Of a stretch of DNA of 6,218 bases, positions 4,814 through 6,218 are shown one piece after another (position 1 is the first letter of the stretch; each line of letters opens with the position of its first letter). Under the pieces are notes generated by a model. It was not told the origin of the DNA. It did not search any database and saw nothing but the letters and a program-made list of their open reading frames with translations. Location: the NCBI GenBank assembly GCA_937881255.1, contig CALGFH010000113.1:1-6218 (forward strand), in the 5' to 3' direction. Position numbers and translations under genes: made by a program. Source of the DNA: an uncultured Actinomycetes bacterium (GTDB lineage: Bacteria; Actinomycetota; CALGFH01).

Positions 4814-6218
4814 GTGGCGTTGGCGACCAGGGTCGACCTGCCGATCGAGGGCATGACCTGCGGGGCCTGCGCGGCCCGGATCGAGCGGGGCCTGAACCGG
4901 ATCGACGGGGTCGCCTCGGCCAGCGTCAACCTGGCCGCCGAGCGGGCCACGGTGGTCTACGACCCGGCGGTCACCGGCCCCCCGGCCTTCTCGGACAAGG
5001 TGGCCGCGCTCGGCTACGCGGTCGGCCGCGACCCGGGCGCCGGCGCCGACGGCGACGCGCCGCCCACCCGCCTGCTGGCCGCGGCCGCCCTGACCGTGCC
5101 CGTGCTCGCCCTGGGCATGTTCCCGGCGCTGCAGTACCCGGGCTGGGCCTGGCTGTCGGCGGTCCTGGCCACCCCGGTGGTGCTGTGGGCCGGGGCGGGC
5201 TTCCACCGGGCCGCCCTGGCCGGGCTGCGCCACCGGGCCGCCACCATGGACACCCTGGTCTCGCTGGGCACCCTGGCCGCCTGGGGCTGGTCGGTGTCGG
5301 CGCTGCTGGCCGCCGGACCCGGCGACCCGGCCCCGGGGGAGCCCGGCGGGGCGCACCTGTACTTCGAGGTCGCGGCCATCATCGTGGTCCTGATCCTGTT
5401 CGGCCGCTGGCTCGAGCAGCGCGCCCGCAGCCGTTCCGGCCAGGCCCTGCGCCGCCTGGCCGAGCTGGGCTCGGGCACGGCCATGGTGCTGCGCGACGGG
5501 GCCGAGGTGCCGGTGCCGGTCGAGCAGGTGGCGGTCGGCGACCGGTTCGTGGTCCGCCCCGGCCAGAAGCTGGCCACCGACGGGGTGGTCGAGGAGGGCC
5601 GCTCCTCGATCGACCGGTCGCTGCTGACCGGCGAGTCGGTCCCGGTCGAGGCCGGCCCGGGCGACGAGGTCACCGGGGCCACCGTCAACCTTGAGGGCCG
5701 GCTGGTGGTGCGGGCCACCCGGGTCGGGGCCGACACCGCCCTGGCCCAGATCGTCCGGCTGGTCGAGGCCGCCCAGGGCTCCAAGGCCCCGGTGCAGCGC
5801 CTGGCCGACCGGGTCGCGGGCGTGTTCGTCCCCGTGGTCCTCGCCATCGCCGCCCTGACCTTCGCCGGCTGGCTGGCCACCGGGCACACGGCCGCCGAGG
5901 CGGTCTCGGCCGCCGTGGCCGTGCTGATCGTGGCCTGCCCGTGCTCGCTCGGGCTGGCCACCCCGACCGCGGTCATGGCCGGGACCGGCCGCGGGGCCCA
6001 GCTGGGCATCCTGATCCGCGGGGCCGAGGTGCTGGAGCGGGCCGGCCGGGTGACCACCGCCCTGCTCGACAAGACCGGCACCCTCACCAAGGGCCGCATG
6101 GCCCTGGTCGAGGTGGCCGCCGACGACGGCGTCGACCCCGCCGAGCTGCTGGCCCTGGCGGCCAGCCTCGAGGACGCCTCCGAGCACCCGGTGGCCAGGG
6201 CCGTGGCCGAGGGGGCCA
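4814..6218 (+). CDS. copA: Cu(I)-exporting P1B-type ATPase, 3'-truncated by window edge
   Basis: 468 codons of a heavy-metal transporting ATPase are visible. It pumps Cu(I) out across the cytoplasmic membrane using ATP. Domains in order: an N-terminal metal-binding (HMA) domain with GMTCGAC (Cys16, Cys19) over about residues 6-72; membrane helices around 86-105, 111-130, 146-167 and 184-200 (with MDTLVSLGT at 145-153); an actuator domain with TGES (272-275); a helix pair at about 337-356 and 364-390 that contains the metal-translocating CPC (375-377); the phosphorylation motif DKTGTLT (Asp419); and SEHP (456-459) of the nucleotide-binding domain. The GDGxNDxPAL hinge and last two helices lie beyond the window. 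CPC, the CxxC HMA domain and the divergent csoR point to Cu(I) rather than zinc or cadmium. The start is GTG at 4814, with GGAG at 4802-4805. TTG at 4820, behind GGAGGT (4810-4815), is an equally good alternative, and an ATG at 4778 is unlikely because it lies upstream of operator candidate 2. Expression should be repressed by CsoR and induced by copper. Confidence 0.93.
   Translation, partial: MALATRVDLPIEGMTCGACAARIERGLNRIDGVASASVNLAAERATVVYDPAVTGPPAFSDKVAALGYAVGRDPGAGADGDAPPTRLLAAAALTVPVLALGMFPALQYPGWAWLSAVLATPVVLWAGAGFHRAALAGLRHRAATMDTLVSLGTLAAWGWSVSALLAAGPGDPAPGEPGGAHLYFEVAAIIVVLILFGRWLEQRARSRSGQALRRLAELGSGTAMVLRDGAEVPVPVEQVAVGDRFVVRPGQKLATDGVVEEGRSSIDRSLLTGESVPVEAGPGDEVTGATVNLEGRLVVRATRVGADTALAQIVRLVEAAQGSKAPVQRLADRVAGVFVPVVLAIAALTFAGWLATGHTAAEAVSAAVAVLIVACPCSLGLATPTAVMAGTGRGAQLGILIRGAEVLERAGRVTTALLDKTGTLTKGRMALVEVAADDGVDPAELLALAASLEDASEHPVARAVAEGA

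Noticed and set aside
4747..5694. A 315-codon plus-strand open frame overlapping copA in another frame
   Set aside because: It is a G/R/P/A-rich shadow of copA with no recognisable motif. The copA frame carries GMTCGAC, TGES, CPC and DKTGT.
5014..6099. A 361-codon minus-strand open frame within copA
   Set aside because: It is an S/T/R/A-rich antisense shadow with no ribosome binding site or motif.
4733..6187. N-terminal extension of csoR to about 576 residues on the minus strand
   Set aside because: The added part is antisense to copA and low complexity. The known CsoR family is about 90-120 residues and a good AGGAGG site marks the GTG at 4732.

Overview
The window is very GC-rich (third codon positions almost all G or C), uses GTG starts behind clear GGAGG-type ribosome binding sites, and encodes proteins that resemble actinobacterial ones. 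A high-GC actinobacterium is therefore the most likely source. The genus cannot be read from the sequence. No rRNA, tRNA, CRISPR array, insertion sequence or phage gene is visible; it looks like ordinary chromosome.

Layout: (1) 1-1389, plus strand: the 3' part of a glutamate-cysteine ligase-like (GCS2 family) gene whose start lies left of the window. (2) A perfect 12-bp hairpin at 1388-1416 between convergent genes, starting inside the ligase stop codon. (3) 1429-4363, minus strand: three genes in one direction. In order of transcription they are an unnamed two-helix membrane protein with a HEXXH metallopeptidase motif (4363-3692), a 94-residue GlsB/YeaQ/YmgE-type membrane protein (3642-3358), and a secreted subtilisin-like serine protease (3237-1429). 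(4) 4457-4732, minus strand: csoR, a copper-sensing repressor. (5) 4814 to the right edge, plus strand: copA, a Cu(I)-exporting P1B-type ATPase, cut by the window end just after its phosphorylation motif.

The best-supported functional unit is the divergent csoR/copA pair. The 81-bp gap between their start codons holds two palindromic elements built from TACCC and GGGTA half-sites, which match known CsoR operators. CsoR should sit there without copper and leave when Cu(I) binds, so that the exporter and probably its own gene are switched on together. The three-gene minus-strand cluster consists entirely of membrane or exported proteins, two of them with peptidase signatures, so an envelope or extracellular proteolysis role is plausible. 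A shared operon or function is inference only.

Nothing here is clearly a new system. The least explained items are the HEXXH membrane protein, the subtilisin with an altered histidine motif and a large cysteine-bearing insert, and the two unequal operator elements. Because the genome is so GC-rich, many long open frames on the opposite strands are spurious, and several real genes have frames that stay open far upstream of the true start. Starts were therefore chosen from ribosome binding sites and family conservation.
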